A stretch of DNA of 56,002 bases from CAZGUG01 sp964529035 (GCA_964529035.1 CAZGUG010000004.1:1-56002), one strand, 5' to 3'; positions 33,097 through 42,618 are shown, counted from the first letter of the stretch. Made by a program: numbers and translations. The notes: generated by a model from the letters alone, not told the origin.

Positions 33097-33981
33097 ATGC
33101 ATAAACAGCTTAAGGCCGATTTGGCCCTGCTGTCGGTGGTAATTTTCTGGGGGTCTACCTTTGTACTTACAAAGGATGCCATACAGCATATACAAACCTA
33201 TAATTTTTTGAGCCTGAGATTTGGAATAGCGGCTGTTTTACTTGCGCTGCTTTCTTACAAAAAGCTTCATACCCTTGACCGGTTAACCGCCAAAAACGGC
33301 ATAATACTGGGGTTGATGCTTTTTACGGCGTACGCGTTTCAAACAGTCGGACTTAATTACACCACCGCTTCCAATTCGGCTTTTATCGTCGGGTTCAGCG
33401 CTGTAATCGTGCCGGTAATCTCCGCAGCGTATCTCAAAAAAAAGCCGCAGCCCTCTGCGGTGCTGGGTGTCCTGCTGGCGGTAACAGGTCTCGGCCTTCT
33501 TACGCTGGGTGACAGTTTTGTACTTAACATAGGCGATATATATACCTTCTTCTGTACTTTTTTCTTTGCGCTGCAAATAATTATGATAGATCGGTATACA
33601 CGGCTGTCCGACCCGATGCTGCTGGCCACGGTGGAAATAGGCACCGTAGCGGCCGCCAGCATATTGTTTTCCTTTATCCTTGAACAGCCAATGATTCCTG
33701 TAAGGTCCGACATCTGGCTGGCGCTGGCGGTTACTTCACTGCTTGCAACCACCTATGCGTTCCTGGTGCAGAACATTGCCCAGAAATATACCAGCCCCAC
33801 CCACACGGCACTTATATTTATCGGTGAACCGGTTTTCGCCCTTGCCTTCGCTTTCATTATACTGGGTGAGATGCTTACCTTCCGGCAGTTTATCGGCTGC
33901 TCATTAATCCTTACGGGTATGTTCGCAGCAGAGTTTGACCCTTTGCACAAAACAAAAAGGAGCAAATCGCTCCTTAGATAA
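33097..33981 (+). CDS. EamA/DMT-family exporter
   Basis: 294 aa with ten hydrophobic spans in two EamA repeats (residues ~8-140 and ~150-285); GSTFVLTKDAI near residue 18 is typical. Probably exports amino acids or metabolites. ATG 33097 with GGAG eight bases upstream. The last codons form a hairpin (33957-33975), AAGGAGC/GCTCCTT. Confidence 0.85.
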   Translation: MHKQLKADLALLSVVIFWGSTFVLTKDAIQHIQTYNFLSLRFGIAAVLLALLSYKKLHTLDRLTAKNGIILGLMLFTAYAFQTVGLNYTTASNSAFIVGFSAVIVPVISAAYLKKKPQPSAVLGVLLAVTGLGLLTLGDSFVLNIGDIYTFFCTFFFALQIIMIDRYTRLSDPMLLATVEIGTVAAASILFSFILEQPMIPVRSDIWLALAVTSLLATTYAFLVQNIAQKYTSPTHTALIFIGEPVFALAFAFIILGEMLTFRQFIGCSLILTGMFAAEFDPLHKTKRSKSLLR

Positions 33982-33985
33982 TAAT

Positions 33986-34042
33986 GGGGACGGTTCTTTT
34001 GATTACTCCGCACCACAGAAAATTGACAGCAACTCCGTCCCC
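33986..34042. repeat. GGGGACGG inverted repeat between convergent genes
   Basis: GGGGACGG (33986-33993) and CCGTCCCC (34035-34042) flank 41 bases. The GGGGACGGTTCTTTTG wording resembles dispersed repeats I associate with clostridial genomes. AGACGGTTCC...GGAACCGTCT near 39073 is similar. It may be a terminator for both convergent genes. Confidence 0.5.
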
Positions 34043-34050
34043 TTGTCATG

Positions 34051-34650
34051 CTATTCTGTCAGGTCACACAGTTCCGCCACTACCCCCCATACCTCGTCCC
34101 TTCCCTCGCCTGTTACCGACGAGTAGGGAACCAGGTAATCGTCGGCATCCATACCCAGGGTTTCTATTATTTCGCTGAAATGCCGTTTTTTTTTGCCCCT
34201 TGCCACCTTGTCCGCCTTGGTGGCAAGAACTATGCCGTGAAAGCCCGCCTGTTTTATCCAGTCAAAGAACATGACATCAAGCTGTGTCGGCCGGTGCCGT
34301 ATATCCACCAGCTGCAAAACACCCCTCAGGGTGGTACGGGTGTTCAGGTACTCTTCCATCATTCTGCCCCATTTAAGCTGTTCGCTCTTTGACGTCCTGG
34401 CAAACCCGTAGCCGGGAAGGTCCACTATGAAAAACCGTTCATTAACCCGGTAAAAATTTATTGTCCTGGTTTTTCCCGGCTGGGAACTTGTGCGGGCTAT
34501 TTTTTTCCTGTTCAAAAGGCCGTTTATAAGCGACGACTTGCCCACATTGGAACGGCCCCCTATCGCCACCTCCGGCAGCCCTTCGCCCGGGTACTGTTTC
34601 CTGGCCGCTGCACTTATAACCATCTCGACCTGCTTAATCTTAATATCCAT
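34051..34650 (-). CDS. engB: Ribosome-assembly GTPase EngB (YsxC/YihA)
   Basis: 199 aa. G1 GGRSNVGKSSLINGLL near residue 28, G3 DLPGYGFA near 75, G4 ATKADK near 128. Helps assemble the large ribosomal subunit. I take ATG 34650, with AAGGA nine bases upstream; the earlier ATG touches that site. Last gene of the protease block, as in Bacillus (lonA-ysxC). Because the gap upstream is an artefact, the true distance to the lon stop is about 56 bp. Confidence 0.93.
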   Translation of the reverse strand: MDIKIKQVEMVISAAARKQYPGEGLPEVAIGGRSNVGKSSLINGLLNRKKIARTSSQPGKTRTINFYRVNERFFIVDLPGYGFARTSKSEQLKWGRMMEEYLNTRTTLRGVLQLVDIRHRPTQLDVMFFDWIKQAGFHGIVLATKADKVARGKKKRHFSEIIETLGMDADDYLVPYSSVTGEGRDEVWGVVAELCDLTE

Positions 34651-34824
34651 ACCAATCATTCCTTATCCANNNNNNNNNNNNNNNNNNNNNNNNNNNNNNN
34701 NNNNNNNNNNNNNNNNNNNNNNNNNNNNNNNNNNNNNNNNNNNNNNNNNNNNNNNNNNNNNNNNNNNNNTATAACCATCTCGACCTGCTTAATCTTAATA
34801 TCCATACCAATCATTCCTTATCCA
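34615..34824. other. False assembly gap flanked by an identical 55-bp overlap
   Basis: The 55 bases at 34615-34669 are repeated exactly at 34770-34824, with 100 N (34670-34769) between. This is two contig ends that overlap by 55 bases (a common assembler k-mer) and were scaffolded without merging. The real sequence is continuous and 155 bp shorter. Confidence 0.93.
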
Positions 34825-34861
34825 CAGCCAGAATACACTGCCTGTCCACGGCCGGTGTGCG

Positions 34862-37192
34862 TTACTCGTCCCCCGCCAGGGCATGTTCCAGCACCCTGTC
34901 CATATGCTCGGCAAAGACAAAGTTTATCCTTTTCCTGACGTTGGCGGGTATTTCCTCCAGGTCCTTTTCGTTTTCCGCCGGAATGATAACGATGGAAATC
35001 CCGGCCCTGTTCGCCGCCAGGCATTTTTCCTTTATTCCGCCCACCGGCAGTATCCTGCCCCTCAGGGTAATCTCTCCTGTCATGGCTATGTCCTTCCTGA
35101 CCGGCCTGCCAGACAGGGCGGATATCACCGCTGTGGCCATGGTTATGCCCGCCGAGGGCCCGTCCTTGGGGATTGCCCCTTCGGGTATGTGTATGTGTAT
35201 GTCCATATCCTTGTAAAAATCGGCGTCTATTTCAAATTCCTCATACCTTGACCTTACATAGCTTATACCCGCCCGGGCGGATTCCTTCATAATGTCTCCA
35301 AGCTGCCCGGTAAGTACCAGCTTGCCGGTACCCTTCATCGTGGTCACTTCTATCGAAAGGGTCTCGCCTCCCACCGGCGTCCATGCCAGGCCGGTTGCGA
35401 TGCCTGTCTCTTTACCTTCCTTTACCTTCCGGTACCTGTAACCGGGTATGCCGAGGTACTTGCCGAGATTGGCACCGGTTACCCTCACCCGGGTTTTGTT
35501 GTCTTCAACAATCTGTCTTGCCGCCTTTCTGCAGACGTCGGCAATCCTCCGCTCCAAATTCCTGACACCCGCTTCCCGGGTGTAATAGTTGATTATGTCC
35601 CGGACGGTAGCTTCGGACATCATAAGGTTTTCCCCGGTAAGGCCGTGTTCCTTAAGCTGCTTGGGCAGCAGATACTTCAGCGCAATGTTCAGCTTTTCTT
35701 CCTCGGTATAGCTTGATATATATATAACTTCCATCCTGTCAAGCAGCGGCCTGGGTATGGTATCGGTGGTGTTGGCGGTGGTCACGAACACTACCTTGGA
35801 CAGGTCAAAGGGCACCTCCAGGTAATGGTCCCTGAAAGCATGGTTTTGCTCCGCGTCCAGCACTTCCAGCATCGCCGAAGCGGGGTCGCCCCTGAAATCG
35901 TTGCTCATCTTGTCCACTTCGTCCAGCAAAAACACCGGGTTTTTCGAACCCGCCTGACGCATTGAATATATTATCCTGCCGGGTATAGCACCCACATAGG
36001 TCTTCCTGTGGCCCCTTATCTCGGCTTCGTCCCGCACACCGCCCAGCGACATGCGTACAAATTTCCTGTTGAGGGCCCTGGCTATCGACCGGCCTATCGA
36101 AGTCTTGCCCACCCCGGGAGGTCCCACCAGACACAGGATGGGCCCCTTCATGCCCTTCGCCAGCTGTCTTATGGCGAGGTATTCGAGTATCCGCTCCTTA
36201 ACCTTTACAAGACCGTAGTGGTCCTCCTCCAGGACGTTCTTTGCAAATTTTAGGTCCAGGTTGTCCTCGGTTTCGACATTCCACGGCAGCTCCAGTATCC
36301 AGTCAAGGTAGCCCCTGATAACTCCCGTTTCCGCGGACCCCGGCGGCAGTTTCAGAAGCCGCTCCGCTTCCTTCATTACCTTTTTTTCGACTTCTTCGGT
36401 AAGCCCCGCTTTTTTTATCCGCTCCCTGTACTCTTCCACTTCGGACAGGACGCCCTCTTCTTCTCCCAGCTCTTTTTGTATCGCCTTGAGCTGTTCCTTC
36501 AGGTAATACTCCCTCTGCATCTTGTCAATCTGCCGCTTTACCCTTAGGTTTATCTTCTTTTCCACCTTTAATATATCAAGCTCTTTTATAAGTATCGCAT
36601 GCAGCCTTTTCAGCCTTTCCAGCGGGTCGAAGGCTTCCAGTATCTGCTGTTTCCTGTTTATTTTCAGTGCAAGGTTGGACACCACAACATCGGCGAACCG
36701 GGCCGGCTCTTCAATGTTCCCCACCGTCACAAGGGTATCCACCGCAGTTCTGTTGGTAAGCTTGACATATTCCTCAAAGCAGTCGAAGATACCCCTCATA
36801 AGTGCTTCGGTTTCGGTATCCTTGTCCACTTCATCCGAATCCCTGTACTCATCAATCTCCACTTCGTAAAAGGGGTCGTCCTTTATAATACCGGTTATTT
36901 TACCCCGGTTAATGCCTTCCACCAGCACCCTGATGGTATCCCCCGGCAGCTTTAGAAGCTGCTTTATCTTTGAAACGGTTCCCACATGATAAAAATCCTC
37001 CGGGGAAGGCTCATCGGTGGCGGCATCCTTCTGGCTTACCAGGAATATAAGCTGATCCTTTACCATCGCTTCCTCCAGGGCGTTTACTGACTTGTCCCGC
37101 CCCACGTCAAAATGCAGCATCATGTACGGAAAAACCGATATTCCCCTTAACGGAAGCAGGGGCAGAACCAGGCTCTCCTTTGAATGTCTCAT
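34862..37192 (-). CDS. lon: ATP-dependent protease Lon (LonA)
   Basis: 776 aa. LON substrate-binding domain (residues ~10-200, LPLLPLRGISVFPYM start), coiled linker, AAA+ module with GPPGVGKTSIGRSIA near 355 and FLLDEVDKM near 420, and protease domain with the Ser in PKDGPSAGITMA near 680 and a Lys about 43 residues later. Degrades damaged and regulatory proteins. The start is ATG 37192 with GGAG eight bases upstream. The words before the start (TGATTGGTATG) recur before engB. Confidence 0.95.
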   Translation of the reverse strand: MRHSKESLVLPLLPLRGISVFPYMMLHFDVGRDKSVNALEEAMVKDQLIFLVSQKDAATDEPSPEDFYHVGTVSKIKQLLKLPGDTIRVLVEGINRGKITGIIKDDPFYEVEIDEYRDSDEVDKDTETEALMRGIFDCFEEYVKLTNRTAVDTLVTVGNIEEPARFADVVVSNLALKINRKQQILEAFDPLERLKRLHAILIKELDILKVEKKINLRVKRQIDKMQREYYLKEQLKAIQKELGEEEGVLSEVEEYRERIKKAGLTEEVEKKVMKEAERLLKLPPGSAETGVIRGYLDWILELPWNVETEDNLDLKFAKNVLEEDHYGLVKVKERILEYLAIRQLAKGMKGPILCLVGPPGVGKTSIGRSIARALNRKFVRMSLGGVRDEAEIRGHRKTYVGAIPGRIIYSMRQAGSKNPVFLLDEVDKMSNDFRGDPASAMLEVLDAEQNHAFRDHYLEVPFDLSKVVFVTTANTTDTIPRPLLDRMEVIYISSYTEEEKLNIALKYLLPKQLKEHGLTGENLMMSEATVRDIINYYTREAGVRNLERRIADVCRKAARQIVEDNKTRVRVTGANLGKYLGIPGYRYRKVKEGKETGIATGLAWTPVGGETLSIEVTTMKGTGKLVLTGQLGDIMKESARAGISYVRSRYEEFEIDADFYKDMDIHIHIPEGAIPKDGPSAGITMATAVISALSGRPVRKDIAMTGEITLRGRILPVGGIKEKCLAANRAGISIVIIPAENEKDLEEIPANVRKRINFVFAEHMDRVLEHALAGDE

Positions 37193-37277
37193 ACCAATCA
37201 CTCCCGCACGCTGATAATTCTTTACAACTACATTATATAATAACCGCAGCGGCCAAATTTTGCAACTTGATGAAGTT

Positions 37278-38945
37278 TTATTCCAGCGGCAGAGCGCTCA
37301 GCCTGTCGGCTCCGGCATTCACCAAACTGCCGTCCGCCCTCCCTTCCACTATGGCGTGTCCCAGAACCTCTTCTATCCTTGTCACCGTTACAATTTCCAG
37401 GTCAAAATCCCGGAAGCTGTCCTGCCAGCTGGTCTTAGGAATGATCACCCTTTTTATGCCGGCCCCGGCCGCCGCTTCCAGCTTCACCGGCACTCCGCCC
37501 ACCGGCTTTATCTCGCCCCGTATGGATACCTCGCCGGTCATGGCCAGCATATTATCTATAGGCTTTTCGGTTATCGCCGAGTAAATGGCAGCGGCTATGG
37601 TGACCCCGGCGGAGGGCCCGTCCACCGGAACGCCGCCGGGAAAGTTCAGGTGTATATCAAAGTCCCGGGGGTCCACACCGGCAAATTTCCTGATAACCGT
37701 TATCACATTGTCAACCGAACCCTTTGCAGTGCTCCTTCTTTTGAACCTCCGGGTACCGCTGCCGGTCTCCTCCTCGTCCACTATCCCGGTAACGGTAACG
37801 GTACCGCTGCCCTTTTCCACCGGTATGGCGGTAGCCTCTATTTCAAGCAGCGCACCGCTGTTTGCACCGTGTACCGCCAGCCCGTACACGCACCCTACCT
37901 GGGGCAGTTCCTTGAGGCTGTTTTCCGGCCGCGGCGAATGATGGCCGCAGTTGACCACCCACTCGATATCCTTTGCAATTATTTCCTTCCTGCCCTCGGT
38001 AATGCATACGCCACCGGCTACCTGTATCATGTTTACCGCTTCCCTGCCGTTGGAAGCAAACTTAGCCACAAGCCCGACAGCCCTGGCGGAAATCCTGATG
38101 CCGCTTTTTCGCGCCGCATTGGCCGCTATCCTTTTAATATGCTCCCTGGAAAGGGGCTTGAAATATATTTCGATACACCTCGACCTCAGTGCCGGTGAAA
38201 TCTCCTCCGCCGGCCGGGTTGTGGCGCCCACCAGCCTGAAATCCGCCGGCAGGCCGTTTTGAAATATTTCATGTATGTGAAGGGGTATGTTTGAATCCTC
38301 CGAGTTGTAATACGCGCTTTCAAGGAATACCCGCCTGTCTTCCAGTACCTTGAGCAGCTTGCTCATCTGTATCGGGTGCAGTTCGCCTATCTCGTCAATA
38401 AACAGTATGCCCCCGTGGGCCCTGGTGACTGCGCCCGGCTTGGGCTGAGGTATGCCCGCCACGCCCATCGCGCCGGCTCCCTGGTATATGGGGTCGTGCA
38501 CCGAACCCATTAACGGGTCGGCAATACCACGCTCGTCGAACCTTACGGTGGTGGCGTCCACTTCCACAAAACTTGCCCGGTATCCGAAGGGCGAAAGGGC
38601 GTTTCTCCTGGCCTCTTCCAGCACCAGCCTTGCGGCCGCCGTTTTACCTATACCCGGCGGACCGTATATTATCACATGCTGCGGATTGGGGCTGCACAAG
38701 GCAGCCCTCAGGGCACGGATGCCATCGTCCTGGCCTTCTATTTCATTAAAATCCGAAGGCCGCGTTTTTTCGGACAAAGGCTGTGTCAGCGATATCCTGC
38801 GCATCCTTTCCAGCTTCTCCATTTCCTTTTTGGATTCCCTTTCCACCGCTCCCTTGTTCCCCTGTTGGTTTTTCAGAAGGTTCAAAAAATATAGTCCAAT
38901 TACTACTGCAAAGAAGAACTGGACCAAAAAAAGTATCTCAGACAA
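37278..38945 (-). CDS. lonB: Membrane-anchored Lon-like protease LonB
   Basis: 555 aa (Bacillus LonB is about 550). One N-terminal span (LFLVQFFFAVVIGLYFL), AAA+ module with YGPPGIGKTAAARLVLEEA near 95, Walker B GILFIDEIGEL near 190, and catalytic PVDGPSAGVTIAAA near 455. In spore formers LonB acts in the forespore. I choose TTG 38945 from length and GGGAGG 13 bases upstream; the spacing is long. Confidence 0.9.
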   Translation of the reverse strand: MSEILFLVQFFFAVVIGLYFLNLLKNQQGNKGAVERESKKEMEKLERMRRISLTQPLSEKTRPSDFNEIEGQDDGIRALRAALCSPNPQHVIIYGPPGIGKTAAARLVLEEARRNALSPFGYRASFVEVDATTVRFDERGIADPLMGSVHDPIYQGAGAMGVAGIPQPKPGAVTRAHGGILFIDEIGELHPIQMSKLLKVLEDRRVFLESAYYNSEDSNIPLHIHEIFQNGLPADFRLVGATTRPAEEISPALRSRCIEIYFKPLSREHIKRIAANAARKSGIRISARAVGLVAKFASNGREAVNMIQVAGGVCITEGRKEIIAKDIEWVVNCGHHSPRPENSLKELPQVGCVYGLAVHGANSGALLEIEATAIPVEKGSGTVTVTGIVDEEETGSGTRRFKRRSTAKGSVDNVITVIRKFAGVDPRDFDIHLNFPGGVPVDGPSAGVTIAAAIYSAITEKPIDNMLAMTGEVSIRGEIKPVGGVPVKLEAAAGAGIKRVIIPKTSWQDSFRDFDLEIVTVTRIEEVLGHAIVEGRADGSLVNAGADRLSALPLE

Positions 38946-39072
38946 TTGTGCCCATAAGCCTCCCTTTAGCCGTGATAGGATTATTATTTGCACAGGGATG
39001 TTTTTTAGCAGGTTTCAGGGCATGGCATTTATGGAATATGGGGAAGCAATTGGATACGGACTGATAAAACAA

Positions 39073-39110
39073 AGACGGTTCCCGGTATATATTTAAGGAA
39101 CCGTCTCTTT
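39073..39110 (-). terminator. Terminator between clpX and lonB
   Basis: Ten-bp stem AGACGGTTCC/GGAACCGTCT (39073-39082 and 39097-39106), with T-rich tails on both strands. It lies in the minus-strand direction just after the clpX stop. Confidence 0.75.
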
Positions 39111-39117
39111 TGTCTTT

Positions 39118-40416
39118 TTATGCGGTTTCGTCGGTTTTGCTGGTTGAGCGCCTGCCCGACTTCTGCTTTGGCTTCTTCTTGCGTGCCGGGTCCACGAACA
39201 CCATCGTAGGCTCGGTATTATTTTCTATGGTTTCCTTGGTAACCACGCACTTTTCCACGTCTTCCCTTGAGGGTATCTCGTACATAACGTTTCGCATTAT
39301 GCCCTCCAGTATAGACCTTAGTCCCCGGGCACCGGTTTTCCTGTCCATCGCCCGCTGGGCTATTACTTCCAGCGCTTCCTTCTCAAAATCCAGCTCCACT
39401 TCGTCCAGTTTGAACAGCTTCTCGTACTGTTTTACCAGCGAGTTTTTCGGCTGTGTCAGTATGGATACGAGGTCGGAACAGGTCAGCGGCTCCAGCGTAA
39501 CCACCACCGGCACCCTTCCCACAAACTCGGGAATAAGCCCGTATTTGAGCAGGTCTTCCGGCAGTACCTTTTTCAGTACTTCGCCTATATCCATGTCTCC
39601 CTTGCCCTTTATGTCGGCACCAAACCCGATGGACTTCTGACCGATTCTCTTTTGTATCAGCTTTTCCAGGCCGTCAAAGGCACCCCCGCAGATAAACAGC
39701 ACATTGGTAGTGTCTATCTGGATGAACTCCTGGTGCGGGTGCTTCCTGCCCCCCTGGGGAGGAACACTGGCAACGGTACCCTCCAGTATTTTCAGAAGCG
39801 CCTGCTGCACTCCCTCGCCGCTTACGTCACGGGTAATGGAAGGGTTCTCCGACTTCCTTGCAATCTTGTCTATCTCGTCGATGTATATTATTCCCTTTTC
39901 GGCCCTTTCAATGTCATAATCCGCCGCCTGTATAAGCTTCAGCAGTATGTTTTCAACGTCTTCGCCCACGTACCCCGCTTCGGTCAGCGACGTGGCATCG
40001 GCAATGGCAAAGGGCACGTTAAGCATCCTTGCCAGCGTCTGGGCCAGCAGGGTCTTACCCGAACCGGTGGGGCCGATAAGGATGATATTGCTCTTTTGAA
40101 GCTCAACGTCATCCTCCTTGCTTTCCTTGTTAATTCTCTTGTAGTGGTTGTACACCGCCACCGCCATTGACTTCTTGGCTTCTTCCTGTCCAACCACGTA
40201 CTGGTCCAGAAAGTCTTTTATCTCCTTGGGCTTGGGTATGTCTTTTAGTACCTCGTCCAGGTCCTCGTCGAACTCTTCTTCGATTATTTCCTGGCACAGG
40301 TCTATACACTCGTCGCATATATAGACCCCGGGGCCTGCAATAAGCCTTTTTACCTGCTCCTGGTTTTTACCGCAAAAAGAACACCTGAGCTGCTTTTTGT
40401 CTTCGAACCTAGTCAT
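39118..40416 (-). CDS. clpX: ATP-dependent Clp protease ATPase subunit ClpX
   Basis: 432 aa. Zinc-binding domain CSFCGKNQ...CDEC in the first 40 residues, Walker A GPTGSGKTLLAQTLA near 120, Walker B IIYIDEIDKIA near 180, sensor motifs and an RGLRSILE region near 375. The Lys/Arg/Thr-rich C-terminal tail is longer than usual. Unfolds substrates for ClpP. 24 bp downstream of clpP. Confidence 0.96.
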   Translation of the reverse strand: MTRFEDKKQLRCSFCGKNQEQVKRLIAGPGVYICDECIDLCQEIIEEEFDEDLDEVLKDIPKPKEIKDFLDQYVVGQEEAKKSMAVAVYNHYKRINKESKEDDVELQKSNIILIGPTGSGKTLLAQTLARMLNVPFAIADATSLTEAGYVGEDVENILLKLIQAADYDIERAEKGIIYIDEIDKIARKSENPSITRDVSGEGVQQALLKILEGTVASVPPQGGRKHPHQEFIQIDTTNVLFICGGAFDGLEKLIQKRIGQKSIGFGADIKGKGDMDIGEVLKKVLPEDLLKYGLIPEFVGRVPVVVTLEPLTCSDLVSILTQPKNSLVKQYEKLFKLDEVELDFEKEALEVIAQRAMDRKTGARGLRSILEGIMRNVMYEIPSREDVEKCVVTKETIENNTEPTMVFVDPARKKKPKQKSGRRSTSKTDETA

Positions 40417-40440
40417 TATTTCACCTCTCCCAATGTGTTA

Positions 40441-41022
40441 TCACCTGGAAGTGATAACCTTGTCAATCAAACCGTACTTCAACGCTTCGTCCGCAGTCAT
40501 AAAGAAATCCCTGTCGGTGTCCTTTTCTATTTTCTGCAGGGGCTGTCCCGTCCTCTCGCTGAGTATCCTGTTTAAGGTATCCTTCAGCTTAATTATCCTC
40601 TCGGCGTGAATCTTAATCTCCACCGCCTGGCCGCGGGTGCCGCCTATCGGCTGATGAATCATTATCTCACTGTGGGGCAGCGCAAACCTTTTTCCCTTTT
40701 CTCCCGCACCCAGCAGGAACGCTCCCATGGATGCGGCCATGCCCACGCATATGGTGGACACATCCGACTTGATATACTGCATCGTGTCATATATGGCCAT
40801 GCCTGCGGATATCGACCCACCCGGGCTGTTTATATAAAGGTGTATATCCTTGTCCGGGTCCTCGGATTCGAGGAATAAAAGCTGAGCCACCACAAGGCTG
40901 GCGGTAATGTCGTTAACTTCGTCGCCCAGGAATATTATCCTGTCCTTTAACAGCCGCGAATAAATGTCATAGGACCTTTCACCGCGGCTGGTCTGTTCCA
41001 CAACAATAGGTACAAGTGACAT
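40441..41022 (-). CDS. clpP: ATP-dependent Clp protease proteolytic subunit ClpP
   Basis: 193 aa. Catalytic Ser in GMAASMGAFLL near residue 98, His in LPHSEIMIHQP near 123, Asp near 172. Starts ATG 41022, 27 bp after tig. In Bacillus subtilis clpP is elsewhere; here it is between tig and clpX, the order of proteobacteria and many Clostridia. Confidence 0.96.
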   Translation of the reverse strand: MSLVPIVVEQTSRGERSYDIYSRLLKDRIIFLGDEVNDITASLVVAQLLFLESEDPDKDIHLYINSPGGSISAGMAIYDTMQYIKSDVSTICVGMAASMGAFLLGAGEKGKRFALPHSEIMIHQPIGGTRGQAVEIKIHAERIIKLKDTLNRILSERTGQPLQKIEKDTDRDFFMTADEALKYGLIDKVITSR

Positions 41023-41049
41023 TTCTATTAAACCTCCCTGTTATTTACA

Positions 41050-42339
41050 TTATTTAATACTGGCCTTTTCCACCAACAGTTCTGCAGTTTTCCTTATTAT
41101 TATACTCTCTTTAATATAGTTTAGTTCGTCTTCCCCGAGGGACTTTTTAAACTTATCCTCATCCTCCTGTTTGTACTGTTTGGCCAGTTTTTCTATCTCA
41201 TGGTCTAATTCTTCCTCGGTCTCGGTAATTCCTTCCGTCTCCGAGATTTTTTCCAGCATCAGCTGGGTTTTAACCCTCTCCTTAGCATCCTTGCGCAGAT
41301 TGTTTCTCAAATCATCCTTTGAATTGCCCATGTGCTTCAGGTAGTCCTCCAGCTTCAAACCCTGGTACATAAGCTGGATTTCAAAGTCCCTGATCATCGT
41401 GTCTATCTGTTTTTCTATCATAACATCCGGAATATCCACTTCGGTCAGTTCGGCCGCTTTTTTAATAACTTCGTTCTCAAGCTCGTTTTTTGCCCTCTGC
41501 TGCGCCTTTTCCTCCAGCTTTTCCCGGATATCTGTTTTGAGTTCTTCAAGGGTATCAAACTCGCTTACGTCTTTGGCAAATTCGTCGTCCAGGTCGGGAA
41601 GCTCCTTTTCCTTTATCTCCCTAACCTCTACCTGGAACTCGGCATCCTTGCCGGCCAGGTGCTCCGCCTGGTAATCCTCAGGAAACTTCACCTTAACGGT
41701 AACGCTGTCTCCCGCCTTCGCGCCTATAAGCTGGTCTTCAAAACCCCCGATAAAATGCCCGGACCCCAGCACCAGAGACTGGTTTTCCGCGCTGCCGCCT
41801 TCGAACTGCTCGCCGTCTACAAAACCCTTGTAATCGATCATAACCATGTCGTCCTTTTTGGCGGCCCTGTCCTCGACGGTAACCATCCTTGCACCGGATT
41901 CGCGCATGTTATCCAGTTCCTTCTCAACATCCTCGTCTGTAACAGGATATTCTTTTTTCTCAACTTCTATTCCATCATATTCGCCCAGGGTAACTTCTGG
42001 CTTCACCGTGACAACCGCTTTAAATATGAAGGGTTTCCCCTTCTCTATCTGCACTATGTCTATTTCCGGCCTGTCCACCGGCTGCAGGCTGTGCTCCTCC
42101 ACCGCGTCCTGGTAGGCTCCGGGACATACTTCGTTGATTGCGTCTTCGTAAAAGATGCCCTCACCGTAATGCCTTTCTATTATAAACCTCGGTGCCCTGC
42201 CCTTTCTGAAACCGGGTATGTCGAACCTGCCCGCATTCTTTTTATAGGCCCTGTTGACTCCCTTTTCGAACTGCTCGCTGCTTACTTCTATCTCCAGGGT
42301 GGCCGTATTGTTTTCTATTTTCTCCACTTTCGAACTCAT
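41050..42339 (-). CDS. tig: Trigger factor (peptidyl-prolyl isomerase chaperone)
   Basis: 429 aa. Ribosome-binding GFRKGRAPRFIIE near residue 44, FKBP-like domain at about 150-245 (MIDYKGFVDGEQFEGGSAEN), then helical arms. Binds nascent chains at the ribosome exit. ATG 42339 with AAGGAGGAG. Its promoter (42412-42440) lies between it and tRNA-Gly. Confidence 0.95.
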   Translation of the reverse strand: MSSKVEKIENNTATLEIEVSSEQFEKGVNRAYKKNAGRFDIPGFRKGRAPRFIIERHYGEGIFYEDAINEVCPGAYQDAVEEHSLQPVDRPEIDIVQIEKGKPFIFKAVVTVKPEVTLGEYDGIEVEKKEYPVTDEDVEKELDNMRESGARMVTVEDRAAKKDDMVMIDYKGFVDGEQFEGGSAENQSLVLGSGHFIGGFEDQLIGAKAGDSVTVKVKFPEDYQAEHLAGKDAEFQVEVREIKEKELPDLDDEFAKDVSEFDTLEELKTDIREKLEEKAQQRAKNELENEVIKKAAELTEVDIPDVMIEKQIDTMIRDFEIQLMYQGLKLEDYLKHMGNSKDDLRNNLRKDAKERVKTQLMLEKISETEGITETEEELDHEIEKLAKQYKQEDEDKFKKSLGEDELNYIKESIIIRKTAELLVEKASIK

Positions 42340-42411
42340 ATATGCTCCTCCTTGTTCGCATTAAATGCCTATATGTATAAGGCTCTTTCTAATGCCTGAT
42401 TCGACTAAGAC

Positions 42412-42440
42412 ATTATAACATAACACCATGCTTATAACAA
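42412..42440 (-). promoter_or_regulatory. Sigma-A promoter of the tig-clpP-clpX block
   Basis: On the minus strand: TTGTTA (42435-42440), 17-base spacer, TATAAT (42412-42417), 72 bases before the tig start codon. Confidence 0.65.
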
Positions 42441-42482
42441 GCAAACGCAAAAAACAGACCACTTTAAGGTCTGCCTTCTTAT

Positions 42483-42557
42483 TGGAGCGGAAGACGGGAT
42501 TCGGACCCGCGACTTTCGCCTTGGCAAGGCGACGCTCTACCACTGAGCTACTCCCGC
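42483..42557 (-). tRNA. tRNA-Gly (anticodon GCC)
   Basis: 75 nt on the minus strand with the CCA end encoded. Acceptor stem GCGGGAG/CTTCCGC (one G-U), D-arm AGCTCAGTGGTAGAGC, anticodon stem TCGCC/GGCGA with loop TTGCCAA (anticodon GCC), T-arm GCGGG-TTCGAAT-CCCGT. Single copy here. Confidence 0.97.
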
Positions 42558-42589
42558 ATGCTGACCCGCAGGGGTCGGTTACATAAAGT

Positions 42590-42618
42590 ATACTAGCATA
42601 TTTTGATAACCAATGCAA
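42590..42618 (-). promoter_or_regulatory. Probable promoter of tRNA-Gly
   Basis: TTGCAT (42613-42618), 17-base spacer, TAGTAT (42590-42595) on the minus strand. A small GACCC/GGGTC hairpin lies between it and the tRNA. Confidence 0.45.

Noticed and set aside
34615..34824. A 55-bp direct repeat flanking an unknown insertion between lon and engB
   Set aside because: Exact 55-base identity ending at the N run on one side and starting at it on the other is the mark of unmerged contig ends.
38999..39097. A 32-codon plus-strand frame upstream of lonB, ending in a hairpin
   Set aside because: The only purine-rich stretch touches the ATG and there is no promoter. The hairpin is explained as the clpX terminator.
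41332..42399. A 355-codon plus-strand open frame opposite trigger factor
   Set aside because: It is antisense to an unmistakable tig gene, with no ribosome site. Its composition follows from the codon bias of the real gene. The same applies to the long frames opposite the AOR, engB-lon, clpX and aro genes.
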